Part shown: one piece after another, positions 1 to 7,571 of the stretch
How positions within the stretch are numbered: position 1 is the stretch's first letter
How the letters are laid out: every line of letters begins with the position of its first letter
Source: Nitrospirota bacterium
Lineage (GTDB): Bacteria > Nitrospirota > 9FT-COMBO-42-15 > HDB-SIOI813
DNA: 64,000 bases
Reading direction: 5' to 3'
NCBI GenBank assembly: GCA_016212215.1
Contig: JACRGV010000064.1
Coordinates: forward strand, 1-64,000
Translations under genes and position numbers: made by a program
Notes under the pieces: generated by a model
What the model saw: only the letters and a program-made list of their open reading frames with translations
The model's database searches: none
Told to the model about the DNA's origin: nothing

Positions 1-26
1 CATGATATTTTATCTCTCAAGTTCAT
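1..26 (-). CDS. 5' end of a leftward gene cut by the window edge
   Basis: Read on the minus strand, an ATG at 26-24 opens a frame MNLRDKIS that runs off the window. It is preceded by a very strong Shine-Dalgarno, AAAAGGAGAG, five bases before the start. Only eight codons are visible, so no function can be given. The ribosome site lies inside a long inverted repeat (next entry), which suggests translational control. Confidence 0.5.
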
Positions 27-29
27 CGG

Positions 30-80
30 CTCTCCTTTTGTGTGGTATTTTTTAACAAACATATTCTACCAAAAGGAGAG
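30..80 (-). promoter_or_regulatory. Hairpin that sequesters the ribosome-binding site of the partial gene
   Basis: In the leftward transcript the 5' leader holds CTCTCCTTTTGGTA (complement of 67-80), a 19-base A/T-rich loop, then TACC, a four-base ACAC bulge, and AAAAGGAGAG (complement of 30-39). Ten plus four base pairs form, and the 10-bp part covers the entire Shine-Dalgarno. This layout fits an RNA thermometer or a translation-gating leader. No ligand-binding riboswitch core is recognised. Confidence 0.5.
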
Positions 81-114
81 CAATTTTACACCAAATAAAT
101 TCAGAAAAATTCAC

Positions 115-498
115 TTATTTTATTACTTTTGCAAGAGCCTCGATTATATATAAAAAGATGTCATTCCATTCAGAGAATTCGCTGAAGACTATGAATTCCA
201 TCATGTCCTCTTTGCCGATGCTGTTTGCCTCTATCCTTTTCTCAACTATTAAGAGATGGTCCTTTATGTTTTTCTGTATATCTATATCTAAATCAATAGC
301 AAGCGGCGGGAAACCACCCCTGCTGTTAATTATTTCAGCGGCCCTGCTGATAATAATATGATGCAGCTCTTCATCCCCGCGCAGGTGCTTTAAGAAGCCT
401 GCAAATTCAATATCATTAGAAAAGTGGATAGCGGCCTTAGCATAGACCCTCTCAGCAATCCCTTCAATCTCTATAAGCCATTTTAAAATTTCTTCCAT
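115..498 (-). CDS. Ferritin-like (rubrerythrin-type) diiron-fold protein
   Basis: A 127-residue, mostly helical protein. It has a ferritin-like first half: a helix with E-I-E-x3-ER-x-Y, then RGDEELHH resembling the E-x2-H metal-ligand turn, and a second half with E-x2-E spacing (EFSEW). Family members bind a diiron centre and handle iron, peroxide or reactive nitrogen species. The frame is open for 38 more residues upstream, but that part is hydrophobic and unlike the family. I chose the internal ATG at 498 because it starts the recognisable helix; its upstream GGGA is only a weak ribosome site. No partner gene is adjacent. Fold call is moderate, function weak. Confidence 0.65.
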   Translation of the reverse strand: MEEILKWLIEIEGIAERVYAKAAIHFSNDIEFAGFLKHLRGDEELHHIIISRAAEIINSRGGFPPLAIDLDIDIQKNIKDHLLIVEKRIEANSIGKEDMMEFIVFSEFSEWNDIFLYIIEALAKVIK

Positions 499-581
499 AT
501 TGTTATTGTTCCCGTGGTTAATTGCCGTAGTTAATTGAATGATTAATGTTAACATATCATTAATAGTAAGCACAATTGAAA

Positions 582-660
582 AAAGAAGTAAGAAGTAAGA
601 ATTAAGAAGCAAGAGGGTATGGTTATCTTATCTAACTTCTTGCTTCCGACTTCTTACCTC
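582..660. repeat. Degenerate AAGTAAG-type low-complexity repeat (family D), inverted
   Basis: Roughly heptameric units of the GAAGTAA/GAAGCAA type run to about 614. Their complement (CTTCTTGCTT, CTTCTTACC) follows at 632-660, making an imperfect inverted repeat between the ferritin-like gene and the sensor kinase. The same low-complexity family recurs in at least eight other spacers of this window. Confidence 0.75.
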
Positions 661-715
661 TGCCCGTACCATCTCCTTGCAGTGATGATACGAATACCTA
701 TATAATGTCGTTTAA

Positions 716-3376
716 ATGATTGAAGAGACCAAAAATCAGGGGATTCAGAAGAAGATAATTAAAATGATGCTGATTATCGGTATCTTTCCACTTGTTGCAG
801 GACTTTATCTGACATATCTTGATGTAACAAAATCTCTCAGAAACTCAATAGGCATGTCTTTCCAGGATGAGGCAACAGCGACTGCTCGTAAAGTTGAAAT
901 GGTTATAGAGAGAGAGGTTGTTGATGCTGAGAGGTTTGCAATATCCCCTTATATCAAGAATGCCATAACCGGGAAAAATCCCAGTGAAAACGAATTGAGT
1001 GAATATATCAGAAAATTTAAACAGTTTTCTGAGAAAGAGGTGTACAGCCTGATGGTGGTGGACAGCCGTGCAAATTTTGTTGCCGGTATACGTGATGCAC
1101 ACGATAACAATTACAGGGATGAGAAGTGGTTTAATGTGGCTTATGATAATGGTGCAGGAAGGGTTTATGTCGGTGACCTGAAGCTTGATGAACAGAGCGG
1201 GAAATATCTTATGAACATCTCTGCTCCTGTAAATGAGAGAGGTAAAACCATAGGTGTGGTTGTAATCAAGTATACAATGAATGACCTGCTTGAGGTAATC
1301 AATAATGTAAGGATCGGCGCTACAGGCCATGCAAACCTGGTTGATTCAACGGGTACTATAATCATGTGTCCCATCTATCCCCTCAGGAGTCATCATCTTA
1401 ATGCTGAGCTTATTAACATGGTATCAAGAACCAAGCCTGGATGGAATGTGGCGGATGATGATGCACACGGTGGAAAATATTCAATAGTCGGTTTCTCTCC
1501 TGTTAATACGACACTATATCCTGAGAAGGGGTGGTTTGACGGTAACAGGTGGTTTGTGTTTGTAAGACAAAGTCCGGGAGAGATGTATGCACCGATTATC
1601 TCACTACTCATCCGTGTCTCAATATTCGGCTCAGTGCTTATCATATTTTTATCGCTTACAGGAGTATATGCTGCAAGGAACATTGTTAAACCTATAGATG
1701 AATTGTATAAAGGTGTTGAGGAATTCGGGCAGGGCAATCTTGATTACCGTATGAATATACGGACAAACGATGAGATAGAAAAACTTGCAGACGGATTCAA
1801 TAATATGGCGGATGATCTGAAGAAGACCTATACAGACCTTGAGGTACGAAACAAGGAACTTGAGACGTCTGAGGAGAGATATAAGGACCTTGTTGAATAT
1901 TCTCCTGAGATGATCCATTCCGTTAATGCGGAGAGGTATTTTATCAATGTAAATAAGACGGAGCTTGATATCCTCGGATATTCTATTGAAGAGATGCGAA
2001 ATAAAAGGCTTGAGGATATTGTGCCTGATGCGTTTAAAGAACGGGTGAGAAAGCATATTGAAAAGGTTATTAAAGAAGGTATGAGCAGGATTGAGGCCCA
2101 GTTTATTACAAAAGGTATCGGTAATATTGATGTGGAACTCTCTGCAACAGCTTTTTACCATCCGGTAACCAAACAGTTTATTAAGACAAGGGCTTTTGTA
2201 AGGGATATAACAGACCGGAAGCGTCTTGAGACACATTTGAAAGAATACCACGAGCTTCTTGAGCAGAAGGTGTCTGAAAGGACTATGGAGTTGAAGGAAA
2301 TGAAGGATTATCTTGAAAATTTGCTCGAGACTGCTAATGACGTAATTTATACTCTGAATCCTGACGGCATCATTACTTATGTGAACAAACAGGTGGAAGA
2401 CTGGGGGTATAAGAAGGATGACCTTATCGGGGTTTCTTTTATATCAATCCTTACAAGACAGCATCAGGGCAATAAATTTAAACATGCAATTACCGCAGGA
2501 ATAAAACATACTTATGAAATGGAGATAACTGACAAATTCGGTGAGGTCAAGTATGTTGTGATGAGTATTTCCCCTCTTAGAGGAGAAGAGGGGAGGGTAG
2601 TGGGGGTGCTTGGGATTGCAAATGATATAACTGAGAGGAAGAGGCTTGAACAGCAGGTTGCACAGGCAGAGAAGATGTCTGCAATCGGTCAACTGGCCGC
2701 AGGTATTGCACATGAAGTGAATAATCCCATCGGCGGGATAATGAACTGCCTTTATAACCTGAGGAGACATAAGCTATCGAAAGAGAGACAGGCAGAGTAC
2801 CTTAAATCAATGGAGGATGGGATTTACAGGGTTCAGAGGACTGTTGACCAGCTCCTGGATTTTTCACAACAGCATCAGCCTGAGCTTACTGCTGTTGACA
2901 TAAACACCCTTCTGGACGAGGTGCTTTCTTTGATGAGTTATGCAATTTCCAAGAACGGGATAACTCTAAGGAAGGAACTTGATTCAGGCCTTCCAAGGCT
3001 TATGATAGACCATCATAAGATGGGGCAGGTAGTGATGAATATCCTGTTAAATGCAGTGCAGGCCATTAAAGGTACAGGCGGACAATTATCAGTGAGTACT
3101 TATGAGGAAGACGGCTGGTGTTGCATTGATATAACTGATAATGGGGCCGGCATACCTCCACATGTTCTCCCCAAAATATTTGACCCGTTTTTTACTACAA
3201 AGGATGTGGGCAAAGGTACAGGGCTTGGATTGGCTGTCAGTCTTGGTATAGTTGAGAAACATTCAGGTAAGATAGATGTAAAAAGCACAGAGGGCAAGGG
3301 GACTACATTTACTATAAGACTTCCCTTAACTACCCCTACTATGATAGGTGCCCCATTGCCTGTGTCGTTAACTTAA
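716..3376 (+). CDS. Membrane sensor histidine kinase (Cache-HAMP-PAS-PAS-HisKA-HATPase)
   Basis: An 886-residue inner-membrane sensor kinase. A first membrane helix (about 18-35) and a second (about 298-322) enclose a periplasmic Cache-like sensor domain. HAMP follows (about 325-375), then two PAS domains (about 385-500 and 525-640). The HisKA dimerisation/phosphoacceptor domain has AGIAHEVNNP with His666, and the ATPase domain shows N-box MNILLNAVQA, DNGAGIPP and GTGLGLAVS. It should phosphorylate the NtrC-like regulator encoded 230 bp downstream in the same direction. The signal is not identifiable, but the neighbouring nitrate genes make nitrate, nitrite or redox plausible (inference). The start lacks a clear ribosome site, and internal ATGs at 764 or 767 are alternatives. 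Confidence 0.92.
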   Translation: MIEETKNQGIQKKIIKMMLIIGIFPLVAGLYLTYLDVTKSLRNSIGMSFQDEATATARKVEMVIEREVVDAERFAISPYIKNAITGKNPSENELSEYIRKFKQFSEKEVYSLMVVDSRANFVAGIRDAHDNNYRDEKWFNVAYDNGAGRVYVGDLKLDEQSGKYLMNISAPVNERGKTIGVVVIKYTMNDLLEVINNVRIGATGHANLVDSTGTIIMCPIYPLRSHHLNAELINMVSRTKPGWNVADDDAHGGKYSIVGFSPVNTTLYPEKGWFDGNRWFVFVRQSPGEMYAPIISLLIRVSIFGSVLIIFLSLTGVYAARNIVKPIDELYKGVEEFGQGNLDYRMNIRTNDEIEKLADGFNNMADDLKKTYTDLEVRNKELETSEERYKDLVEYSPEMIHSVNAERYFINVNKTELDILGYSIEEMRNKRLEDIVPDAFKERVRKHIEKVIKEGMSRIEAQFITKGIGNIDVELSATAFYHPVTKQFIKTRAFVRDITDRKRLETHLKEYHELLEQKVSERTMELKEMKDYLENLLETANDVIYTLNPDGIITYVNKQVEDWGYKKDDLIGVSFISILTRQHQGNKFKHAITAGIKHTYEMEITDKFGEVKYVVMSISPLRGEEGRVVGVLGIANDITERKRLEQQVAQAEKMSAIGQLAAGIAHEVNNPIGGIMNCLYNLRRHKLSKERQAEYLKSMEDGIYRVQRTVDQLLDFSQQHQPELTAVDINTLLDEVLSLMSYAISKNGITLRKELDSGLPRLMIDHHKMGQVVMNILLNAVQAIKGTGGQLSVSTYEEDGWCCIDITDNGAGIPPHVLPKIFDPFFTTKDVGKGTGLGLAVSLGIVEKHSGKIDVKSTEGKGTTFTIRLPLTTPTMIGAPLPVSLT

Positions 3377-3436
3377 AAGAAAGGGTTCGAGGGTTTAAGT
3401 GAACAGATTAACACCCTTGACCACTGGACCCCTTAA

Positions 3437-3592
3437 ACTGTCATGAAATGGGAGGTTCACAAATGAGGATGAAAATCACCCCCCCAACCCCCCCCTTGTT
3501 AAGGGGGGGAAAGTTCCTCTGGTTCTCAATGGACAACGGCAATCCCCCCCTTTTTTCAAGGGGGGGCATGGGGGGGTGATTTTCGGATGAAC
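3437..3592. repeat. Large composite palindromic repeat (family A, long form), copy 1
   Basis: About 155 bp between the kinase and its response regulator. The outer arms GAAAATCACCCCCCC and GGGGGGGTGATTTTC are complementary. Inside are two further hairpins built on CCCCCCCTTGTTAAGGGGGGG-type and CCCCCCCTTTTTTCAAGGG-type sequences. A near-identical copy in the same orientation lies at 33965-34113, including flanks such as TTTTCGGATGAAC. It has no coding potential. Confidence 0.85.
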
Positions 3593-3606
3593 ATGAAAGG
3601 TGAATT

Positions 3607-4995
3607 ATGCACACTGTACCAAATATCCTGATAATTGATGATGAACCTCTGATGAGGATTTCGATAACCGATGCCTTGAGAGAAGAGGGCTATAACGTTC
3701 ATAGTGCGGCATCCGGCAGTGAGGGATTGAGGGCTATAAAAGATAATCCTTATGATGTGATTATCACCGACTTACGCCTGCCGGAGATAGACGGCCTGCA
3801 AATACTGAAGGCGTGTAAGCAGTACATCCCGAAATCCAAGATCCTGATGATTACGGCACACGGCTCAGTTGAGACTGCGGTTGAGGCTATGAGGCAGGGG
3901 GCTTATGACTACATTACAAAGCCATTTTCCATGGATGAGATGATTATCCTTGTTAAACGCCTGATTACCATAAGGGACCTTGAGGATGAAAACATATACC
4001 TGAAGCAGAAGATTGAGGAAAAGTATGATTTCAGCGGTATAGTAGGGAAGAGCGAAAGGATGCTTGAGGTTTTTGAGAAGATAAAGGTTGTTGCCCCTAC
4101 AGACACTACAGTATTGATTACCGGAGAAAGCGGAACAGGTAAGGAGCTTGTGGCAAGTGCCATTCATTATAACAGCCCCCGAAAGGATGAGGCATTTATA
4201 AAAATAAGTTGTGCAGCCCTTCCTGAGACCCTTCTTGAGGCAGAGCTGTTCGGTCACGAAAAGGGTGCATTTACAGGAGCTATTAAGCAGAAGAAGGGGA
4301 GGTTTGAACTTGCACATAAAGGGACGTTATTTCTTGACGAGATTGGGGAGATAACCCCGACAGTACAGGTTAAGTTACTGAGGGTACTTCAGGAACGGGA
4401 GTTTGAGAGGCTGGGCGGAACAGGTACTATAGAAGTGGATGTAAGGATTATCTGCGCTACACAGAGGGACCTTAAAAAAGAGGTGCAGAAGGGGAGCTTC
4501 AGGGAGGACCTCTATTACAGGCTTAATGTTGTTCCCCTGTACATGCCGCCCCTTAGGGAAAGGAAGGAAGATATCCTGCTGCTTGCCGACCATTTTTTTA
4601 AGATATTTACAGAGCAGATGAAGAAACCTGTCAGGGAGTTATCAGTTGAGGTAAAGGAGTTGTTGCTTAAACATAATTACCCCGGAAATGTCAGGGAGCT
4701 TGAGAATGCAATAAAAAGGGCGATTACACTATGCAAGGAAGGAGTAATTCACCCATGGGACCTTCCTGAAGAAATATGCAGATGGTTTGGCGAGGGTATT
4801 GATGCATCGTCTCACCTTCAGTCTTCCGAGCCTCTGTCAAATGCCGTATCATTATTTGAAAAGCAGTATATTATGAGAGTCCTTGAAGAGACAAAGGGGA
4901 GCAAAACCCTTGCCGCCAAAATCCTCGGCATCTCAAGAAAAACCTTATGGGAGAAGTGCAAAATCTACGGGATGGAAAAAGGGCAGGAGGAATAA
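3607..4995 (+). CDS. NtrC-family sigma-54-dependent response regulator
   Basis: A 462-residue transcription activator. The receiver domain (1-120) has the acidic pocket DDE and the phosphoacceptor Asp55 in ITDLRLPE. The central AAA+ domain (about 140-380) has Walker A GESGTGKE, the GAFTGA loop that contacts sigma-54, and Walker B-like GTLFLDEIG. The C-terminal Fis-type helix-turn-helix spans about 430-460 (KTLAAKILGISRKTLWEK). Start: ATG after AAAGGTGA. It pairs with the kinase just upstream, the two being separated by a repeat. A consensus sigma-54 promoter and two palindromic sites lie 0.4-0.6 kb downstream, before narK, and are its likely targets (inference). Confidence 0.95.
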   Translation: MHTVPNILIIDDEPLMRISITDALREEGYNVHSAASGSEGLRAIKDNPYDVIITDLRLPEIDGLQILKACKQYIPKSKILMITAHGSVETAVEAMRQGAYDYITKPFSMDEMIILVKRLITIRDLEDENIYLKQKIEEKYDFSGIVGKSERMLEVFEKIKVVAPTDTTVLITGESGTGKELVASAIHYNSPRKDEAFIKISCAALPETLLEAELFGHEKGAFTGAIKQKKGRFELAHKGTLFLDEIGEITPTVQVKLLRVLQEREFERLGGTGTIEVDVRIICATQRDLKKEVQKGSFREDLYYRLNVVPLYMPPLRERKEDILLLADHFFKIFTEQMKKPVRELSVEVKELLLKHNYPGNVRELENAIKRAITLCKEGVIHPWDLPEEICRWFGEGIDASSHLQSSEPLSNAVSLFEKQYIMRVLEETKGSKTLAAKILGISRKTLWEKCKIYGMEKGQEE

Positions 4996-4996
4996 G

Positions 4997-5055
4997 GCGA
5001 GAAATAAGAAGCAAGAAGTCAGAAGTAAGAAGTAAGAAGTAAGATATTAGAAGTT
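4997..5055. repeat. AAGTAAG-type low-complexity repeat (family D)
   Basis: Tandem degenerate units (GAAATAA, GAAGCAA, GAAGTCA, GAAGTAA x3) begin immediately after the regulator's stop codon. They open a 700-bp gene-poor spacer that also holds the four-helix-bundle remnant, a second opposite-strand block of the same repeat (5312-5390), and the narK control region. Confidence 0.75.
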
Positions 5056-5079
5056 ATGAAGATAGATATAAGAAATGTT

Positions 5080-5283
5080 GTAACCGTTCACAGTTATCAG
5101 TTTACGGTTAACGGTTTTTCAACGAATTATGTAACGCTTGGAGCATTTTTGAAATTGACTTCAATTCTTGAATGAGTTCTTTCGCATCACTATTAGAAAA
5201 TACCTTGACCTCTTGTGAAATATATACTTACTTTTATATTTTTCTTAACCGTTAACTGTAAACTGTCAACTGTGAACGGTTAC
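5080..5283. repeat. Inverted-repeat-bounded element around a gene remnant
   Basis: Two 37-bp arms at 5080-5116 and 5247-5283 are complementary at 34 of 37 positions, beginning GTAACCGTTCACAGTT and ending CGGTTAC-type. They enclose about 130 bp that contain the four-helix-bundle remnant. The arms are built of AACTG/TTAAC-like units. No transposase is present. It may be a MITE-like cassette or the residue of a larger repeat-flanked gene. Confidence 0.7.
5108..5227 (-). pseudogene. C-terminal fragment of a four-helix-bundle (23S rRNA IVS-type) protein
   Basis: The minus strand reads 39 codons before a stop: ...SQEVKVFSNSDAKELIQ followed by ELKSISKMLQALHNSLKNR. The pattern ending in K-x-L-x2-L-x2-SLK resembles the C-terminal helix of the four-helix-bundle family (PF05635/TIGR02436) found in 23S rRNA intervening sequences and as stand-alone genes. 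A stop lies directly upstream, so about two thirds of the protein is missing. The inverted-repeat arm overlaps its stop codon. The family call rests on pattern memory only. Confidence 0.5.
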
Positions 5284-5311
5284 GAAATGTCTACCTACAC
5301 TCCTGCATCTT

Positions 5312-5390
5312 AATTTCTTCCGTCTAACTTCTTCCGGCTCGTTTCCTCCGTCTAACCTCTAACTTCTTGCTTCTTGCCTCTTGCCTTCCC
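5312..5390. repeat. Family D repeat, complementary orientation
   Basis: Units of CTTCTTGC, CTAACTTCTT and CTCTTGCC on the plus strand are the complement of the 4997-5055 block. Together they form a loose long-range inverted repeat flanking the four-helix-bundle remnant. Confidence 0.7.
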
Positions 5391-5428
5391 TCAAAAGTGT
5401 TACCTATCTCAGGCATTATCAAAAATAC

Positions 5429-5444
5429 GTTACGTTATCGTAAC
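5429..5444. promoter_or_regulatory. Palindromic activator-binding site 1 upstream of narK
   Basis: GTTACG-TTAT-CGTAAC has perfect 6-bp arms, centred about 160 bp upstream of the sigma-54 -24/-12 element. A second copy starts 80 bp downstream. Size, symmetry and position fit an upstream activating sequence for an NtrC-type regulator such as the one encoded at 3607-4995 (inference). Confidence 0.55.
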
Positions 5445-5508
5445 ATCATCTATCCCCTTATAAATTAAGGATATTTCGGGAATAGGATTTTTTATGAGCC
5501 TTTAGTTT

Positions 5509-5524
5509 GTTACGATTTCGTTAC
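5509..5524. promoter_or_regulatory. Palindromic activator-binding site 2 upstream of narK
   Basis: GTTACG-ATTT-CGTTAC differs from site 1's arms by a single base in the second half-site. It lies 80 bp downstream of site 1 and about 75 bp upstream of the sigma-54 promoter, the usual distance for enhancer-bound activators. Confidence 0.5.
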
Positions 5525-5590
5525 GTGGACAATCTGTTAATAATACATTTCTAGTGGGTTTTATCAATAAATACAAGTAGTTAAGAAATA

Positions 5591-5606
5591 TGGCATTATG
5601 TTTGCA
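5591..5606 (+). promoter_or_regulatory. Sigma-54 (RpoN) promoter of narK
   Basis: TGGCATTATGTTTGCA carries the invariant GG and GC separated by exactly 10 bases, with TGGCA and TTGCA matching the -24/-12 consensus. Transcription would start near 5618, giving an 85-base leader before narK. The NtrC-like activator gene immediately upstream supports the assignment. Confidence 0.75.
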
Positions 5607-5702
5607 TATTAATTATAAATACTGCTTAACTATATAGTTAATGGACAAAACTTCAAAGATTATTCTCCAATGCCAACAAACTTTTAGAAAGGAGGGTTTT
5701 AA

Positions 5703-6935
5703 ATGGCTAATTTTAGGACTTTTTTAAAGGCAGGGCATCCACCAACACTCTTTGCGTCATTTCTTTATTTTGATTTCTGTTTTGCAATATGGGTGTTAAA
5801 TGGTGCGATGGCCCCATTCATCAGTGAAAGTTTTCATCTCACGCCTGCCCAGAAGGGGTTTATGATTTCAGTGCCAATCATGGCAGGTGCGCTTATGAGG
5901 TTTCCCCTTGGTGTCATATCTCAGTACATAGGCAGAAAGAATGCCGCTCTGTTTGAAATGAGCTGCATTCTTATAGCAATGTTCTACGGGTATTATTTTG
6001 TAAGTACATATTCTGATGTTCTCGCTATGGGTATCTTGCTTGGAATCGCCGGTGCAAGTTTTGGTGTGGCATTATCGCTTGGCTCAGGATGGTTCCCGCC
6101 TCAATATAAGGGTCTTGCAATGGGGATAGCAGGTGCTGGAAACAGCGGAACAGTTCTTGCTGTCTTGCTCGCCCCGCCGCTTGCAACAAAGTATGGATGG
6201 CAGACTGTATATGGCTTTGCCGCAATTACAATGCTGTTTCCGTGGCTGGTTATGTTGATATTTGCCAAAGAGCCGCCTGACAGAGAAACCCACAGCCTTA
6301 AAGACCTGGTAAAGTGTCTTTGGGAAAAAGACGGATGGGCATTCAACCTGATTTATATTGTTACCTTCGGAGGATTCATAGGGCTTTCTAACTTCCTTCC
6401 TACCTATTTTTATGATCAATTTGGTGTAACAAAGATCCAGGCAGGACAGCTTACCATGCTGGCCGCTGTAATGGGGAGCGGTATCAGAATCCTGGGCGGT
6501 TATGTTTCTGACAGGATTGGCGGTATAAACTCTCTTACAGTGGTGTTTTTCGTTATCATAGGCATGATGCTGTTGGGTGCTACTCTGCCTTCATTGGCAA
6601 CTACAACTATCATGTTTATGTTATGCTTTGCGGCGCTTGGTGCAGGCAATGGTTCATTATTCCAGTTGGTTCCTCTCCGATGGCCCGTCACAACTGCTAT
6701 TGCGGGCAGTATGATCGGAGAGGTTGGCGCACTTGGTGGAGCAATCATTCCAAATGCTATGGGCTTATCAAAGCAGTATACAGGAACCTTTGCATGGGGG
6801 TTTATCGCCTTTGCTATATTCGCAAGTGGAGTTCTTGTTATGATGCGTATTGCACAGCGTGGTTGGACAGGTAAATGGGTTGCTAAGGGCGGAAAGGCTC
6901 TGATAACACAGGAATCACATACTTATCATCATTAA
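5703..6935 (+). CDS. narK: Nitrate/nitrite transporter (MFS, NarK/NasA type)
   Basis: A 410-residue, 12-helix major facilitator protein of the inner membrane. It shows the nitrate/nitrite porter signature in helix 5 (GIAGASFGVALSLGSGWF followed by AGAGNSGT) and the pair of substrate-binding arginines expected for NarK: Arg66 in GALMRFPLG, and the Arg of GSGIRILGGYVSD. Start is ATG after AAAGGAGG. It is the first gene after the sigma-54 promoter and is followed by a universal stress protein. It probably imports nitrate for the NarGHI enzyme downstream. H+-symport versus nitrate/nitrite antiport cannot be told from sequence. Confidence 0.92.
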   Translation: MANFRTFLKAGHPPTLFASFLYFDFCFAIWVLNGAMAPFISESFHLTPAQKGFMISVPIMAGALMRFPLGVISQYIGRKNAALFEMSCILIAMFYGYYFVSTYSDVLAMGILLGIAGASFGVALSLGSGWFPPQYKGLAMGIAGAGNSGTVLAVLLAPPLATKYGWQTVYGFAAITMLFPWLVMLIFAKEPPDRETHSLKDLVKCLWEKDGWAFNLIYIVTFGGFIGLSNFLPTYFYDQFGVTKIQAGQLTMLAAVMGSGIRILGGYVSDRIGGINSLTVVFFVIIGMMLLGATLPSLATTTIMFMLCFAALGAGNGSLFQLVPLRWPVTTAIAGSMIGEVGALGGAIIPNAMGLSKQYTGTFAWGFIAFAIFASGVLVMMRIAQRGWTGKWVAKGGKALITQESHTYHH

Positions 6936-6970
6936 TTATTATATGAACATGGTTTTCTAAGGGGTTGCCA

Positions 6971-7414
6971 ATGGAATATAAAAATATAGTCTGTCCGGTA
7001 GATGGTTCGGAGTTAACACTTAAGGGTGAAGATGCTGCTGCTTATGTGTGTAAGATTTCAGGGGCAAAATTAATACTTGTACATGTTGTAGAAAAATGGT
7101 ATCGTTCCACGCACATGGCAACAGACTCTAAAGAATGGAATGATATTCATGAGGGCTGGATAAAAGAAGGAGAGGCATTGCTGGAAAAAGAGGCTGCCAG
7201 GCTCATGGAATATGGGGTTAAAGAAGTAGAGACAATCCTGAGAGACGGAGAGGCTGCCTACGAGGTTGTGGCAGTAGCTAAGGAAAAAAATGCTGACCTG
7301 ATTGTTATGGCAACTCATCATTATTCAACAATGGGTAAGCTTTTTATGGGCAGTGTTACAGACAGGGTGACCAAAAGGTCGCCCTGTCCTGTGTTGTGGG
7401 TGTTTAATAAGTAG
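6971..7414 (+). CDS. Universal stress protein, UspA family
   Basis: A 147-residue cytoplasmic protein with the Usp alpha/beta fold. It has an N-terminal strand YKNIVCPVDGSE, LILVHVVE, and a C-terminal ATP-loop region ADLIVMATHH followed by GKLFMGSVTDRV and CPVLWV. That last part resembles the G-x2-G-x9-G(S/T) nucleotide-binding type but is degenerate. ATG 6971 is preceded by AAGGGG at good spacing; a TTG six bases upstream is open but less likely. It sits between narK and the nar operon, 36 bp after narK, and is probably co-transcribed with it. Confidence 0.88.
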   Translation: MEYKNIVCPVDGSELTLKGEDAAAYVCKISGAKLILVHVVEKWYRSTHMATDSKEWNDIHEGWIKEGEALLEKEAARLMEYGVKEVETILRDGEAAYEVVAVAKEKNADLIVMATHHYSTMGKLFMGSVTDRVTKRSPCPVLWVFNK

Positions 7415-7471
7415 TACTCATCTTGTAATCGCAAAATTTAGAAAAATTAAGGTTTTATTTTGCTCACTACA

Positions 7472-7497
7472 GCGGGGCTTTTCAAGCCACGCTTTTT
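7472..7497 (+). terminator. Rho-independent terminator after narK-usp
   Basis: The stem GCGGGGCTT/AAGCCACGC, with one G-A mismatch and a TTC loop, is followed by TTTTT. It separates the narK-usp unit from the nitrate reductase operon. Confidence 0.75.
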
Positions 7498-7505
7498 GAG
7501 ATTCT

Positions 7506-7523
7506 CTGTACTTGTGTGTACAG
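7506..7523. promoter_or_regulatory. Palindrome upstream of the nar operon
   Basis: CTGTAC-N6-GTACAG has perfect 6-bp arms. It lies 49 bp before the cytochrome gene that opens the nitrate reductase operon. It could be an operator or a leader hairpin; no known regulator is assigned. Confidence 0.35.
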
Positions 7524-7571
7524 GGGAAGGCTCAATAATAAACAGTAAACTTATAGAAAGGAGGTGTAAGG

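Noticed and set aside
1649-2251. Long minus-strand frame of 200 codons opposite the first sensor kinase
   Set aside because: It lies wholly inside a well-supported kinase gene and its translation has no recognisable domain.
4997-5390. Possible CRISPR array from repeated AAGTAAG units
   Set aside because: Units are 7-8 bases, degenerate and contiguous, with no constant repeat/unique spacer alternation and no cas genes.
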